From NCBI RefSeq assembly GCF_037975245.1, contig NC_092579.1, forward strand, positions 26,337,666-26,401,665: a DNA stretch of 64,000 nt, written 5' to 3'. The position numbers and the translations under genes are program-made. The notes beneath the pieces are model-generated. The model was not told the DNA's origin, did not search any database, and worked only from the letters and a program-made list of their open reading frames with translations. Positions 24,654-38,400 of the stretch are shown piece by piece. Position 1 is the first letter of the stretch. The number at the start of each line of letters is the position of its first letter. The DNA comes from Apostichopus japonicus. Lineage: Eukaryota; Echinodermata; Holothuroidea; Aspidochirotida; Stichopodidae.

Positions 24654-26666
24654 ACAGTGAGAACATTTTATGATATGGAGCAACTCATGTGAAAAGCAGA
24701 TATATCCTGCAACTAAAGTAGGCTGTACCGCTCACAGACAATAGACACGTGTGACCTCTATTTAATGACCAATGATGTGTTTAGTGGTGTACACCTTACA
24801 TGCATGGGTATTACATGCAACATGATGAACCCAACATACATGTTCACTGCACCTTCATTTATAAATATCAAGAAACTGGATTTTGTTTTTAAAAAGTAGG
24901 CAATCCATGGAGTTGCAAATTTCATCCCAAACTTTTGGTATTTGATCAGAATATGAGGACATCACTGTGACTCACAAAGTACAAAAGCCCTGAATTTTAC
25001 TGAATTCATTGACATTTTGTACTAATAGGCTTTAAATATATAGTATTCATTCAAACAAATCATTCAACATTATACTTTCTGTATGTTTTGACAGTTTCAG
25101 ATATTTTGTCATCTTAGCATACATGTGCACAATAGCCCAAAGGATATTTTTCATCAAAGTTTCATTTGAAGCAATTTTGTTAAAGCTATCAAACACCAGA
25201 CACTGGAATATAATGTTTTGAGGCATCTGTCATTTTGAAACGTGAACCACTTTGATGAACTTTGATCCCTTTTCATAGGTGCATAATGGTCAAAAGGTTG
25301 TATTTTCTTATTTGATATTTGCACACACAAACATATTACATTTTGATCCCCATCACAAGAATAGTAAGTTCACCCCATGTTACTGTGCACCCTGTGGTGC
25401 CCCCATTTAATCAAACCAACCCACCAGGTTTCAGTACAATGCATCAAGGGATATGAGGTGGACAACACTTTTGATGCCAATTTTGCCAGGAAATGGTCGA
25501 TAGTAACTCATTTCCAGTACACCAAATGTACACATATGAAATAATAATAAAATAAAATCGTAAAAATCAGTTTAATGCAGTCTTCGAAATCTGTGTTAAT
25601 TTTGTTATTATTATTTATGGCGTTGAGCCGCCATCGAAACACAAACAGACCTAACTTTATATGTTACTATCGGTAGTTATTGGGGGCTTCTCATCAGCAC
25701 ACATTGAACCTGGCATCGACTACAGTAACTTGAACATGGCAATACAAGTTTCTTAAGTTTGATTTGGTAAGATCTTGATAGAGACCATTTATTTAACATA
25801 GGCAGAGTAGCTGGAACTCCAATCTTATCAATTAGATATATACACAAGCATGATACAGTTGCCATAAATTGCTTAAAACTGTATGAAATTGAATTATGAG
25901 ATGTTCTTTTCATTTTTCCCAAAAAATTTGTACATGCACTCAGTATTAATTTGAAATGGTGGCTTTTTTCCTGATATATATCTCAAAGTTAGATTTGGAG
26001 CATTGCTATTATCAATTTTCTGTTTTTCCGTTTTTTTCACTGTGCATTTCTAGCTTAGGAAAAGTGAGAAAGTAGGGCAACCTTCTGTCTTTAGCAAGTA
26101 TCACAGTTTAAATATCTTCCAGATCTCTAATCCTCAGCCTGTTATATTGTCAACATTTTTGATAGGAGTGACAAACCTTTCAGTACTTCTTTCATCTTAA
26201 CTGCTGAATCCTGCTCGGAAGAAGGAAAGATTTAACGTTGAAGGAGATTGTAACCGATGCCTGGTGTATACACCAGAATAGCGAAACTTCTGCCTGCTAC
26301 TTTCGTCTCTTGCACCAAATCATCTGAGTATTGCTTCAGTTGAGGCTCAGACTACATGTATAGAAGGAATGAGACATGTATGAACAACTTATTAGTCATA
26401 ATCATTTATGATAAGCATGCATGACAGTTAATTGGGCTATTAACTAGGTGGTTTCGTCTTTAGAAGTTTGAAGGCATTTTTCAAAACTGTAGTTTCACAG
26501 CTGGTCAAATGTAACATGCCAATGCAGTGTCCAGACTTAAGGACTGTATTTTAATTCAAACAGTGTAATCCAAAATATGTGTTGTGAATGTATTCTTTAC
26601 CATTGGTACTTGTACGTAATACAATGTTTTAATCTTAACAACCACCACAGCTATTTGCCACTGCCA

Positions 26667-26957
26667 CAGGCGCGTAGCCAGGAATTTGCCAAGGGAGGGG
26701 CGAAACTGTTGATTTGGCATGGCAAACTATCTAAGCGTAGCGCCACCATGGTTGGCGCGAAGCGTACAAGAAAATTTTGGCTGAAAATGCCTCCCAGATC
26801 GCTGGAACTGGCACTTCCCAGGCCTTGTAAGTTGAATCTTAGCATTTTCTCTTTTGAAAATACTAGCGATATCATAAAAACATGAAAAAAAAATAAAAAA
26901 ATATGCTCAAGGGGGGGCGGCTGCCCCCTTCGCCCCCCCCCCTTGGCAATGCGCCTG
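26667..26957. mobile_element. hAT-like MITE, family A copy 2
   Basis: Ends CAGGCGCGTAGCC and GGCAATGCGCCTG, with a perfect 8-bp duplication CACTGCCA (26659-26666 and 26958-26965). The interior is nearly identical to the copy at 18548, implying recent activity. Confidence 0.92.
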
Positions 26958-29764
26958 CACTGCCAATAGGTTGTGTTTGCATGGCATGCTAACGCATGAA
27001 ATTAGCTTACTAGTATTAACAAAACATTGTTCTTCCCCACAAGTTACTAGAAATACTGCTTAATGGAAAGGCACACTAGGTTCTGCTTACAAACTTTAAA
27101 CAGTATTGCACCAGTAAAGGTACAGTATGTAATACTTACTTAAACTTCCAACTTTACTAGGTAAATGCTAGGCAAGTTGGATCTAGGCCTAAATGAAATC
27201 TGAATTAATGCTACTACATGAGGAAACTAACATGAGTAGGCCTACAGTAGCACTTTGAAGTTGAAGTTATGAATAGTATTCATTACTTTCTGATGGTAAT
27301 GTCAGTGAATGGAAAGAAATATCCTTACTAAAAACACAAAGATGATGCACTGTGACTTAAAGTTTTATTAAAATGCAACAACAGCAACAACCAAAAAAAA
27401 AAGCATGTTCACATTTGAATATAAAATATATCAAAACTGTAAGTTAAGCTGCTTAATGTTGATGATGCACACACATCAGCAACTTGCAAAATTTTCAATG
27501 TCATATTTACACACAAAAAACTGCCTAATTCTATCTTCCCTTTGATCAGAGTGATGTGTTATACTTCAAATTCAACAACTATAATCTATATGATGACTCC
27601 CTAAGAGATTGGAAATCCAAAAACATTTAAATAACATAATTTCTGTCAGAAGATATCTCTTTCACCCACAATTTTGTGGAATAAATAGCCTACTATAAAT
27701 AGCCAAGGCAGGTGACTTTGTGTAACCATATAGCTATGTGGCATTTTGGCCAACTATGCTAGACACATGCAGTGCCAAAGAAAAATGTGCTTAACTATGC
27801 TATACTTGAAATTTAAATGCTATATAGTTACACAACTTCTTACTTGATACACTTTCATTACCATTACCAGTGTGCTAGTGGGCCTACATTTACTGCCAGA
27901 CGTTAAAGTGCAATATGTTCTCTTAAATTACAACAGTAATAACGATCTCTATTAAGTTTGCCCAGTAGTTTGTTTTGTACTTAAACTAGGCCTATGTGAA
28001 TTCTATCCATGCATGACTTCTTCATATTCCACCAGATTGAGATGGATGTAGGCTACATTTAATTTTTAACACTCTTTTTTGTAATTTTGGTTAAGGATGT
28101 GTGTCACTAAGATTGCATTTGAAAAGTATTTGCAAACACAGCAACTTAAGTATCTATAACAGCATCAATAGCATGGTGGGCTCATAATTGACGTACTTCA
28201 GGATTTGATCAACGATATCTATCAAGGAGAAATCCAAATCACTCAACTGTATGCATTTCTCATATGTGAGGTTCCTCAGAAGGGTAATGATCTCAAAATA
28301 TATATTGTCCTGTGCCTACGCAATGTACCACTGAGCAGAATTTGACCACAAAATGTCTGCCGTGTCAAGCTCTTTCATGCCCCGAAATTGACACATGTAT
28401 TCGTTGATAAGCAAAAGCCTGTAAGTTTCCATCCATTGACTATGCTGTTTGCTATGCTCTGAGCCTCTAAGCTTAGCTCAGACAAGTCAGGTCCCATAGA
28501 GAAGTGGTATAACATGTTGAGGTAATTTTGGTTACTTTTAGGGAGTAAGATTTCCAAATGCCCAAAATATGTGCAAACCTGAGGGCCAAAACTGGGAGGG
28601 TTTTAAATGTATGCTATATTGGGACAAAAAATGTGCCAGATTTTCAAATTGTTCAAAATTCTATAACTATTTTATTACCACCCTAGACTAGAGGAAATTT
28701 ACCTCACTGAGACATCCAGTCATCTTGAGTGCTCATGTAGAATGTCTGTGAACAATTGGAGAGTGAAGACCTCCAGTGAAGAACTTTTGAAAACTTCTAG
28801 TGCTATAACTTGGGGCATACACAGACTACCTATAGAAGCTTTAAAAAACCCACAATTTGATTGGCACATACCTGAAATGAAACCAAACTCATGAAATATG
28901 TAACTCTGCTTCGCTTCCAAAAGTCTAGGTTGCCTGCTGTATCGTTGCTAGCAGTAGTAATATTTGAAGGTGTGTCAATTACGAAGGTGTGTCAATTATG
29001 AAGCCTTTAGGCTTTACTATACAGCTGCAGAAATAGGACTCCTATAAGTATAAGAATTATCACACAGTATGCCAATAATCTACGCGAAATCTGGGTCCAA
29101 GCGAAACGTAGTCTTCTCAGGCCATATCACACATACTATCAAGTTACGTTACGCTAATTAGTTACGATTGGTTAGTGTATACTTTCTTATTGAAACTGAT
29201 CGTCTTACTTACAGCAGCACAGATATATATATGCTACTTGATAGGCTAACGTTAGTCCTAGGCTATAGTTAGGCTTAACTTAAGCTAGGCTAGTTATAGT
29301 TTTATGTGAACAGGTTAAGTTTGAACTCAACTGTTAGCCTGCTGTTAGAAATAGAAGCCTCCTTTGCCTCTTGCTTTTGTAGTAAGCTGTCTGGTCATGA
29401 TGCTACTGTTTAATATGTTAGCTTGAATCTTATATAAGACGATATAGTGATAGTATATAGGAAAATAGGTAAATTTTGCGCAATATGTTTCCATAAGGGG
29501 TATTTCCCCCTATTTTGAAATAGGGCCTTTTTTCTGTCAACCGAACTACGGAAGTGTATACACACTATACACATTATATTGGGCACTTACAAAGCAAAAC
29601 GTCAAACATCTAAAAGTTACTGTACCCACTTTTGACGAGATACTTTATCTCTTCAAAACGGTTATTTTGATATATTCTTGAAACCGATTTGGAGAGATAG
29701 AGAAGTTAATTCAGAAAAGTTTACGATGAGATTTGCCACTGTACCAAACGTTTGCAAATCAGGA

Positions 29765-29921
29765 CAGGCGCGTAGCTAAAAGTAAAGGGGGGGGGGGCGA
29801 GAGGGAAACCGCCCCCTCCTTGAGCATATCTTTTTTAGTAATTTAGTAATTTCAAAAAAGAAAATGCTTAGATGCAACTTACAAGGCCTGGAAAGTGTCA
29901 TATCCAGCGATCTGGGACATG
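29765..29921. mobile_element. hAT-like MITE, family A copy 3, truncated and inverted
   Basis: Starts CAGGCGCGTAGC, then a G-run, GAGCATAT, and the reverse complement of the family A right half up to TCCAGCGATCTGGGA. Beyond 29921 the similarity stops. Confidence 0.75.
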
Positions 29922-32411
29922 AAGTTTAACTTCAACGGCTGTGAGTCATACATCAAAATGGCAACTGTAACATTTTGGATGATTTAAAGATCTGCTTTAT
30001 TGGCTCCAATTATCACGCTATAGCTAGGAAAGCTTTGTGATTACGTAATCGACCTGCCACGGTCGAAAATCGACCCGCAGGCTCTACAATTAGCCTGCAT
30101 CGCTCTCTCCATTGGGCTCTAATTGTGTAAACATTAACAAAGCAGACCTTTAATTTGTGAAACAAGGCCTTGATATGTGTCGTCCCTCAACGTTTACGGT
30201 ACGTTTTCTCAAGTTGTTGACATTCTAGTCCCAAAATGTTGACTTTCTTCTGTTCATGTTGTTGTGTTGAACACTGTCAGCAGGGAGCTGCCGCTTACCT
30301 GCTTACGGTAAGCGTGATGACCAGTGCTGAATTTTCTGAGTGAGGGAAAGTGGCGAATTAATGGGAATAGTTTGGATGTACAAGAACGCACCTGTATTAA
30401 ATACAAATAACGGACAAATTTTCGGCGTTGGGCCATGTCATTCCCACCCCACTCTTCATCGGTGAACCAAAATTGACAAACATTATTTAAGCTTCGAAAA
30501 TATGTTTTGGTTCCAATGTCTATATTAAGCCACCGTAGTCTTTGTGAGCATTAAACAATCAATTACAACCGTTATCCAAGCCGTTACACCCTTCTATGGT
30601 CTAGATTTTAGAGCCATATATGGATCGCGACGGTCATGTATGGCTCTGCATGGAGCTATTTATACCTCCATGGGCTCTGAGACCGTCTATGGTTAGCCAC
30701 AGTGGAAATACGGCTGTGGTTACTCAAATCTCTATTTACTCGATCACAGTATGTTTACGCAAAGTGGGTATATATATCGTTGGCCTCAATGCATGCTTGC
30801 ATGGGACACCCATTATTGAATATCTACACTGGGCTCTAGAAATCATCGAATTTAAGATGACCTGGAGGGATCACTCCACAGTACGAAAAAGTACCAACCA
30901 TGGAGGATCATGTGACGTGCTCCCAGGCGCTATTTACATACTATTTAACCCTATGTCACTTCGAAGAGATAAGCCTCCAGAACGACAACAGAACGCTACT
31001 TTAAGACTTACAAATAATCTGTTTTTTTTTTGCCGTACAATGCAAAGCGCCCTCACTTTTTCAACGGCGATACACTGTGTCAGCGTTCTTCCTAGTTAAA
31101 CTTCTATGGTCAAGTCCTTCAATTTCTATGGTCAATTCTTACTAACTAAAGTTAGTACTTAGTAGCCTAGGCTAGGTTACACTAGTGTTTAGGTCAAGAG
31201 GTTTCACCGGGAGATTCATCCCATATTCCCTTTACGAATGTCTCATCGTTAATTTCCAAATCTCAGTTCTTACTTGAAAATTTTTAAATCGTTAATTGTA
31301 AAGATGAAGTAAAGCAGATTAAAGGCTACGTGGATTTGTGCAAAATCGGTGAGTTTTACTTTTTCTATGAAAATGTTCGTACTCTGACCCAGGCTATAGT
31401 CTATGTCCTTCCAAGTTTAAGTTTAAGTTAACACTAGTTTGAATAGTGCAATGCCCAATTGAAAGAAATATTCTTGCAAATGTTCAATGCAAGGGTATAT
31501 TTGCAAAGAAGTGCTAGAATTTAAAGTTTATTTGACAAACCAAAAGTTCCTTACAGAAGAGAACTTTACATACTTTTACTGCACCGCGATATCATGCTTG
31601 CGCTAGGCCTATCCAATCTTTCCTCCCACTGCACTGTGCACTAATTAAAGCTAGTGCATGGGAAGTGCAGGCAATTTATAGACTTTAGAAAATCTGTAAA
31701 CGCTTTTTATTAATTGAGGCTACTAATTGTTCAGTACATTAGCAACATATACCACTCGGTCATTCTTTTATCATCACATACAGTGACAGCACCAGCCAAT
31801 ATGCAATCTGGGGGGGGTTGGCGGCGGGGGAGGGGGCACTAGGGGACATGGCATAATTGTTTTGGGGAGGGGGAGCAAAAAACATACCACTGATATAGGG
31901 GAGGTGTCTAAGGGGAGGGGTTTCCTCTCCCCGTTGTGGATTTTTCTACAAGCAAAGTGACTTAATAAGGCTCAAAATGGTGCTATTTTTTGACAACTTT
32001 TCACATTAATGCATTGTATTGGAAGCTGATTTTATTTGAATACAAGCGATTAACCTAGTTCGATATAGTTTGGATAAGTAGCAGATCTGATTGGGGGGGA
32101 GCAATTGTGGGGGGGGCAGGGGAAATCTGAGTCAATCAATTATATGGATTTAGGAAAGAATGTTTTTGTAGAGCTGTTTTCCAAGACCCAGTGGCATCTC
32201 TTCAATAGACACATGTATGTAAGAACTGAAGTAGAAATGAATGAAAAGCTACTGTAGCTTGTCTGTCATTGAACCAGGCCCTGTATATCTAGTCAAAAGA
32301 GCTCAACTCCAAGCATACATTCATACTCTCACTTTTCAAAGTTAAGACGACTGTGCTGTCTTTGTTTACATGACTGCAGGGTGCTGACAGTAGAACTTAC
32401 TAGTCCGTGTG

Positions 32412-32499
32412 ATGTACTATCAGTCTAGAAGATCACCAGTGCTAGGGGTAAATGGCACTGTTGCATGTAGCCAACCACTTGCTGCTCAAATAGGAATTG
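32412..32499 (+). CDS. GGT coding exon 1
   Basis: Starts [15 protein letters not shown], the typical YwrD-class N-terminus before the SQPLA motif. Donor ATTG|GTAAGT, phase 1. An acceptor-like ctgcag at about 32379 suggests an upstream 5' UTR exon. Confidence 0.85.
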
Positions 32500-35400
32500 G
32501 TAAGTTTGATCAAAACTGTACCCCTTTCATTTGTGGTATTAAATTCTTGTGTAATTTTTTTTTTTTCTTTTCTCAAAGACATCCAACTTTCCAATTTGTT
32601 TTATCTGTACAACTAAACTAAACCTTGCATGTACAGTACTTGTAACATTGAATGCAGGGAGTTGAATTTTACGTCTTCTTTGTTCCATATATGGCACTTA
32701 ATTGGACGTTGATGAAATTTGTATGATTCAAGTATGAAAGTAATGAAACATATGTAGCCACTGATAGTGAGTGACACTTGGGTATGTGACATCAGAGGGG
32801 ACGGCCGGTACACAAAATGTTCACATATTTGAATTGCCATCTCAGTTAAGTGAAAGACATCAGTTGGAGACTATTCTTTTAACTGTTTTCCATTTATGTC
32901 CTAGATATTCTGAAGCAAGGAGGTAATGCAGCTGATGCTGCTGTTGCCATAGCAGCAGTGCTGAATGTTACTGAACCTATGTCGACTGGTCTCGGTGGTG
33001 ACTGCTTTTGTTTGTTTTACGATTCTGAAACAAAACAAGTGAAAAGTATCAATGGCAGGTGTGTATCAGAAATTGTGTTACTATTCTGATTTTATAAATA
33101 CCCCACTCCCCCCCCCCTCCCCATCCTCCTTTCCGTTGCTTGTTTCCCCAATCCTTCCAAATCACTTGAGTTAAAGATCAGGCAAGGTGATGCTGACACA
33201 TCCCCCTACTTCATTGGTTGGTTATTTATTGCAGAGAGAGATGAATGTACCTGCAAGCCTGTTATGTGAGTTAGAGAAGCACTATACAAATTCCTGTCAG
33301 ACAGACTGCAGCTGTTCAACAGAAACCTGCTTTGTTCTGTCATTTTACAATTTAATCCTTCATAGGACACCTCATAGTTACCTACATATTGTTTCCCTTC
33401 ATTGGTTTTGTGTGTCAATACTTGCTGAAATACAAACTTAAAGGCATTGAAGATTCGTCCCAAACCGCGTGCGGCCATCTGAAAAAGTTAACTGTCTGTT
33501 GCTTGCAAGTGACGTTTTGTTTGTGTCACTACAAAATGCAGACAGTAATGCAACGTGATGCCTTGTTATGATAAGCTGGAAATAAGATGTCCATCGCTGT
33601 ATGGTTTGTACACTGTGCTGTGGGAATTGACCACAGCTGTATGTACTGACTGTCCACTAGTGTCTAATTACCGACGGTAGCAAGCTGTACTTACTGGGAT
33701 CGATGGGGTGTCTAACACTTCTGTTACACCTCATTCGGAACAAGGTCAGATTACCGGCATTAGACGTTTCTTTTTGCGCAAGTCTTCACACCCTTTAAGC
33801 TCAGTTTATTGTTTGAACATTTTTAAAATGTATATTATTTCAGGTTTTGTATTGAAAGAGCTCTGTAAAACATGTGCGAATATGAGTCGTTTATTTTTTT
33901 TATTCAAAGTTTGTACTTTGCTTAGTTTAAATCCTACTTTATTTATACTCATTGAAGTCAACCTTGAAAACTAGCTCAATGTCAGTTCATACAGTATCAT
34001 GCACATGACTTTCTTTATTTTACCAGTGGTCGATCCCCAGGGGCGTTGAGTCTTGACGAGTTCCACAAGGCAGGTTTTAGTAGAGACAAACCGCCGCCAA
34101 AGGTTCACCCTCTCAACATCACGGTCCCAGGAGCAGCTGCTGCCTGGGTGGACACCCATCAACTATTTGGATCTGGCAAGGTATGTATCCACACTGACCA
34201 TAAAGACTAGTATGCTTCACTGCATGATCCTCAAAGACACATTTGTTATTGAAAATTTAAAGGCAGACTTTAGAGGCAGAATTTTAGTTGTGATATATTA
34301 TAGTTCAGGAAGGAAGGGGAAACAAGTGCATGCTTGTAGTGCTTCTACAGTAATTACAGTTTTTGAGATATTCAGGGTCTTTAAAATATGCTTACTCTCT
34401 GGAGTGCTCCTTTAAAGGCATTGAAGACTCGCCCCAAACCGCATGCGGCCATCTGAAAAAGTTAACCTTCCGTTGCTTGCAAGTGATGTTTTGTTTGTGT
34501 CGCTACAAACCACAGACAGTACAGTAATGAAACGTGATACCTTGTTATATTAGCTGGACCTGAGATGTCCATCGCTGTATTGATTGAACACTGTGCTGTG
34601 GGTATTGACTGCAGCTGTATGTAATTACTGTACACTAGTGTCTAATTACCGATGGTAGCAAGCTGTGTGTGTATTTTCTGGGATCGATGGTGGTGTCTTA
34701 CACTTAGAACTGTTACACCTCATTCGAAGCTAGGTCAGATTACCGGCATTAGACGTTTCTTTTTGTGCGAGTCTTCACACCCTTTAAAGCTGTCTTATAG
34801 ATGATAATGTCTCCTCGGTGCAGGTCTGAATGCTAATGTTAGTCCATTGTTTTATAACTTTTTAAGAATAAAACTGAAGCATGTTCTGATACCGTGACAT
34901 ACACAACTGAGCACCCTTGGCTAACATACAGCACCATTTGTCCTTTAGAAATTAGTAATGCTTTGGAAATATGTTGTTTGAGGCCATAAAAGTCTTATGT
35001 TTTCCTATTGAGTTTTGTACGGCATCTGTGGAACTGATCTAATGGTTTGTGTGTTAGGCTCAGTAGTCCAGTCACTTTAATTGATGATCCTCAGGTGTGT
35101 AAAATGATCATTCCTCAAAAAACTTAGAAGTAGTACAGAAATACAACATTGATAGATCCATATCAAACTTAATTTTGAGCATAAAGTCATCCTTTAAGTT
35201 TTAGTCTGATTTGTGCTAATTTTAGGCAAATCTACTAGGCGTAGACGTTTTCACCAGATGAAAGCTAGTCAGTTAGTAATGAACAATTCCATATATTAAT
35301 TTTGCCATTTTTTTTTTCATCTCACAATTATACTATAGTATAAAAATAACTATGTATAAAAATGGAAAATGGATCTTTTTCAGAATTTTGAAATTTGCCT

Positions 35401-38400
35401 ATCTATCATTACTCGTAAAAGTCAAAAGAGTGGTTTCGGAAACTTATTAATCGATACTGTATGGGGAAATTTGTTAAATTCATCGCAAAAGGCTGTTTTT
35501 TTTTTTAATGCAAAGATCCCTTTTACTCAGTTTATAGATGATGGTAAAAAAAAAAACTGTCCAACTCAACTCCTTTTCATTCTTTGTGATTTATACTCTG
35601 TTACAAATATCTCCTGAGTCCTATGTAGAATTGTTGAGCCAGCTAAGTTAACGTCAGAGGGTAAGTTCACATATTCCCTGTAAATAATTGTCTAACACAG
35701 GGGTTCCCTAACTGGGGTGCGTGAGTCCATCACGGGGTTGGTGAGACGTTTCTGAAAGTCAAAACTAGGGTACTTTTTGTTGAACTAAACTCTGACATAT
35801 CATATAATTTAGTAATGTACAAAAGTCGTACCTATCTACAAACTCTTTTCGCGTTCCATACGCATATGTTGCCATAGTAGTACCGTACCGTGCATGTGAT
35901 AAATAACTGGATTATGAAACAGACACAGGCCGCATGACTTTGGTGAAGGGTGTACGCATGACAGTACATCGTGAAGATAAAGAGTTGGTCTGATCTTGAA
36001 GTTTCCAAATAAATATTTGTTCATCTCTTATTTTTTTCATTACAATATTACACTATGAACTTGATCTTTTACAAAGCACTGTTATGAGTTTAATAGTATA
36101 AAAATGACTCAGATCGTGTCTTGAAAAGTTGGGGGTTTGTAGACAACTCTGACATCCACAGGGGGTTCGTGTGGGTATAAAGTTAGGGAAACCCTGATCT
36201 AACAGATGACACAGAGCAATCCTATTTGTCGGATGTTCCCAGCATCTATGAGTTCTTACTCTTGCTGTATGATATAGTACAAGGTTGTAGAACTCATGAT
36301 ATTTCAACTGTATCTCACCTTTGTATTTAATACACTGCATCTCAGGATGGCCAAATATCGTCGTTCCTTTCAATCCCTGTTTATGACATTTTTGTTGAGA
36401 TGATATCTATAACTTTGAATGCATTATATAGATTTGGTGTTCTTGAAGTCAATAATTGTCAAGTGAGCAGCATAGAGCCTTGTCAATGAACTGTTAATTA
36501 AACTGAAGTGAATGATGTATGTTCATATGCTATAAATATAATACTAATACTATATGTTTAAATAAATTAAACAAGCTTAGGGAAAACTAACTGCCTGTGG
36601 AAAAATTATCAACAAATTGGAAGGGAAAAATATGGCTGGCACAGGGATTGAAATCCTATTCTAGCCCAATTTTTCATTGATTTTCATCTCTCCAAATTTG
36701 ACCCATGTTCTGTCAGAAAAAGGCTGTCACAGTAAAAGTTGTGGAGGTATCGAAAACCCAATACAGGAATATTTTTATTAAACTAGCTTTGGTAAACTAT
36801 ACTTCTGGTTATAACTGACTATGTCAAGTATATTCTTTGTAACCTTGTTGATAGAAATGTTACTAGGTAATGTGTATAATGTGTTGTAATAGTGAGGCAT
36901 GTGTCTACTATATTGCTTGAATGAAGACAATCAGTCAATTCATGTATTATTGGGAATTAAGGGAGATTATTTCTTATTCTCTAAAGATCAATTTCAGATT
37001 CTAATTAATTGTAATTATAGTTGCCTATTGCTTCTTCAAAACAAAACTTTAAATGAAACTAGATAAAAACAAGGGGGGAGGGGGAGGGGCAGGAATTATA
37101 GCCAAATATATGTCAAATGAAATATAAGGGATGCAGATGCTACTTCAATAAAATCTATTAATTCTAGCGACTAGTTTATTGGTGATCATGTGAATTTAAA
37201 TCTATTCCACAGAAACAAATATCTTACATCACAGAACTTTTGGGTTGCCTTTATAAAAAAACAAATCCAAGTACTGTTGATCTCTTTTGCTTTTTTAGCT
37301 GACTTTCAGTGAAATTCTCCAACCAGCAATCCAGTTAGCAACGAATGGCTTCCCTGTATCTCCTTTAACAGCAACGCAATGGAAGGATAATTTACACCAA
37401 CTAATCAGAGAGGAGAATCCTAACAGAGGGGAGATGCTCATAAACGGGGAATCACCCAGAGCCGGTGAAATCATGAAGATGCCTAATCTAGCAAGTACAT
37501 TTCAGGTACTGCCCAGCTATATACTAAATATATTCTATCTGGCAACATACTTGTTCTGGAGGCCGAGAATGACATCAGAAAATATAGACAGGAAAATGTT
37601 TTTTTGCTCTCTGTATTAAGCTTTTATTGATTAATTCCTTCCTCTCTAAAGGTCTCTTTTATACTACTGCTAGTCACACCCTAAAATCTCAAAGATTGCC
37701 TACTTCCACTGTACTTACTTCCCCAGTTAATCTCATTAACATTCCAACCTCTAACCCATATGGCTGGACGAATCCCTCATCTCACTTGACCCCCACGACC
37801 CCACCTGCCAGGGCTTCAGTACATGCTTGGAGCCCTACTCCAGCTAATACCCTCAAGGTAAGCCCCCAAGTGGAATATATCTATACACCAATTCCTACAC
37901 ACAAAACTGGTTCACTTTTAAAGGCTAAAACTGTATACTGTATCAGAGTCTATTGCCCGGAGGCCTGCAAAAGGGGTAACACAAAATGATTGGAAGATTA
38001 TACTTTACTTTATATATTTGTAAGATTTTAAATAACTCCACCTGTCCAATACTCCAATATTAACGGTCATCATATAGATTTTGATAGAATACATGTATAC
38101 TCGCAGCGTCAATTCCAGAGATACATGTCCATCAAGTTTATATCTGACCACTTATTTGGCGAGGCAAAAAAAAATTGTTTACAAACTCCTTAACTACCGC
38201 AAGCCTCGGTAAATATGTCAAAGTTAGATAGCCTGAGACTGGAGGACTGAAATTCCAGCTGGGCGACACATTGGACATGGTTCTTCGAAGGCATTGAATT
38301 TTTAGGTGACCACCCAGGTACATTTTGCCTCAGAAGGGAACAATTTTGGATGCAACTTTTTTATTCTCACCAATCTAACACAGTCTCAGCATTCAAGAGA

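Larger units (their letters stand above)
22570..32411. other. Intergenic region rich in non-autonomous elements
   Basis: Between the start of the receptor gene and the start of the GGT gene; the two are divergently transcribed. It contains several hAT-like MITEs, G/C homopolymer patches (29785-29820, 31809-31925) and short open frames without recognisable domains. Possible 5' UTR exons of both genes are not resolved; a GTGAGT donor-like site occurs near 31349. Confidence 0.6.

Noticed and set aside
24312-24683. 123-codon minus-strand ORF
   Set aside because: It lies over the end of a family C hAT-like element; the same peptide type appears at every copy and does not encode transposase.
28154-28487. 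Minus-strand frame of about 110 codons with a single internal TAG at 28316-28318
   Set aside because: Could be a pseudogene remnant, but no family recognised and such a frame is expected by chance in 64 kb.
30391-30436. Minus-strand MAQRRKFVRYLYLIQ followed by a GTGCGT donor-like site
   Set aside because: No downstream exon that continues the frame could be found.
30620-31099. 159-codon plus-strand ORF upstream of GGT
   Set aside because: Composition looks random, no domain or homology recognised, and no splice link to the GGT start; it may overlap 5' flanking sequence.
37627-37989. 120-codon Thr/Pro/Ser-rich ORF
   Set aside because: Lies wholly within GGT intron 4 and breaks no family alignment; likely chance.
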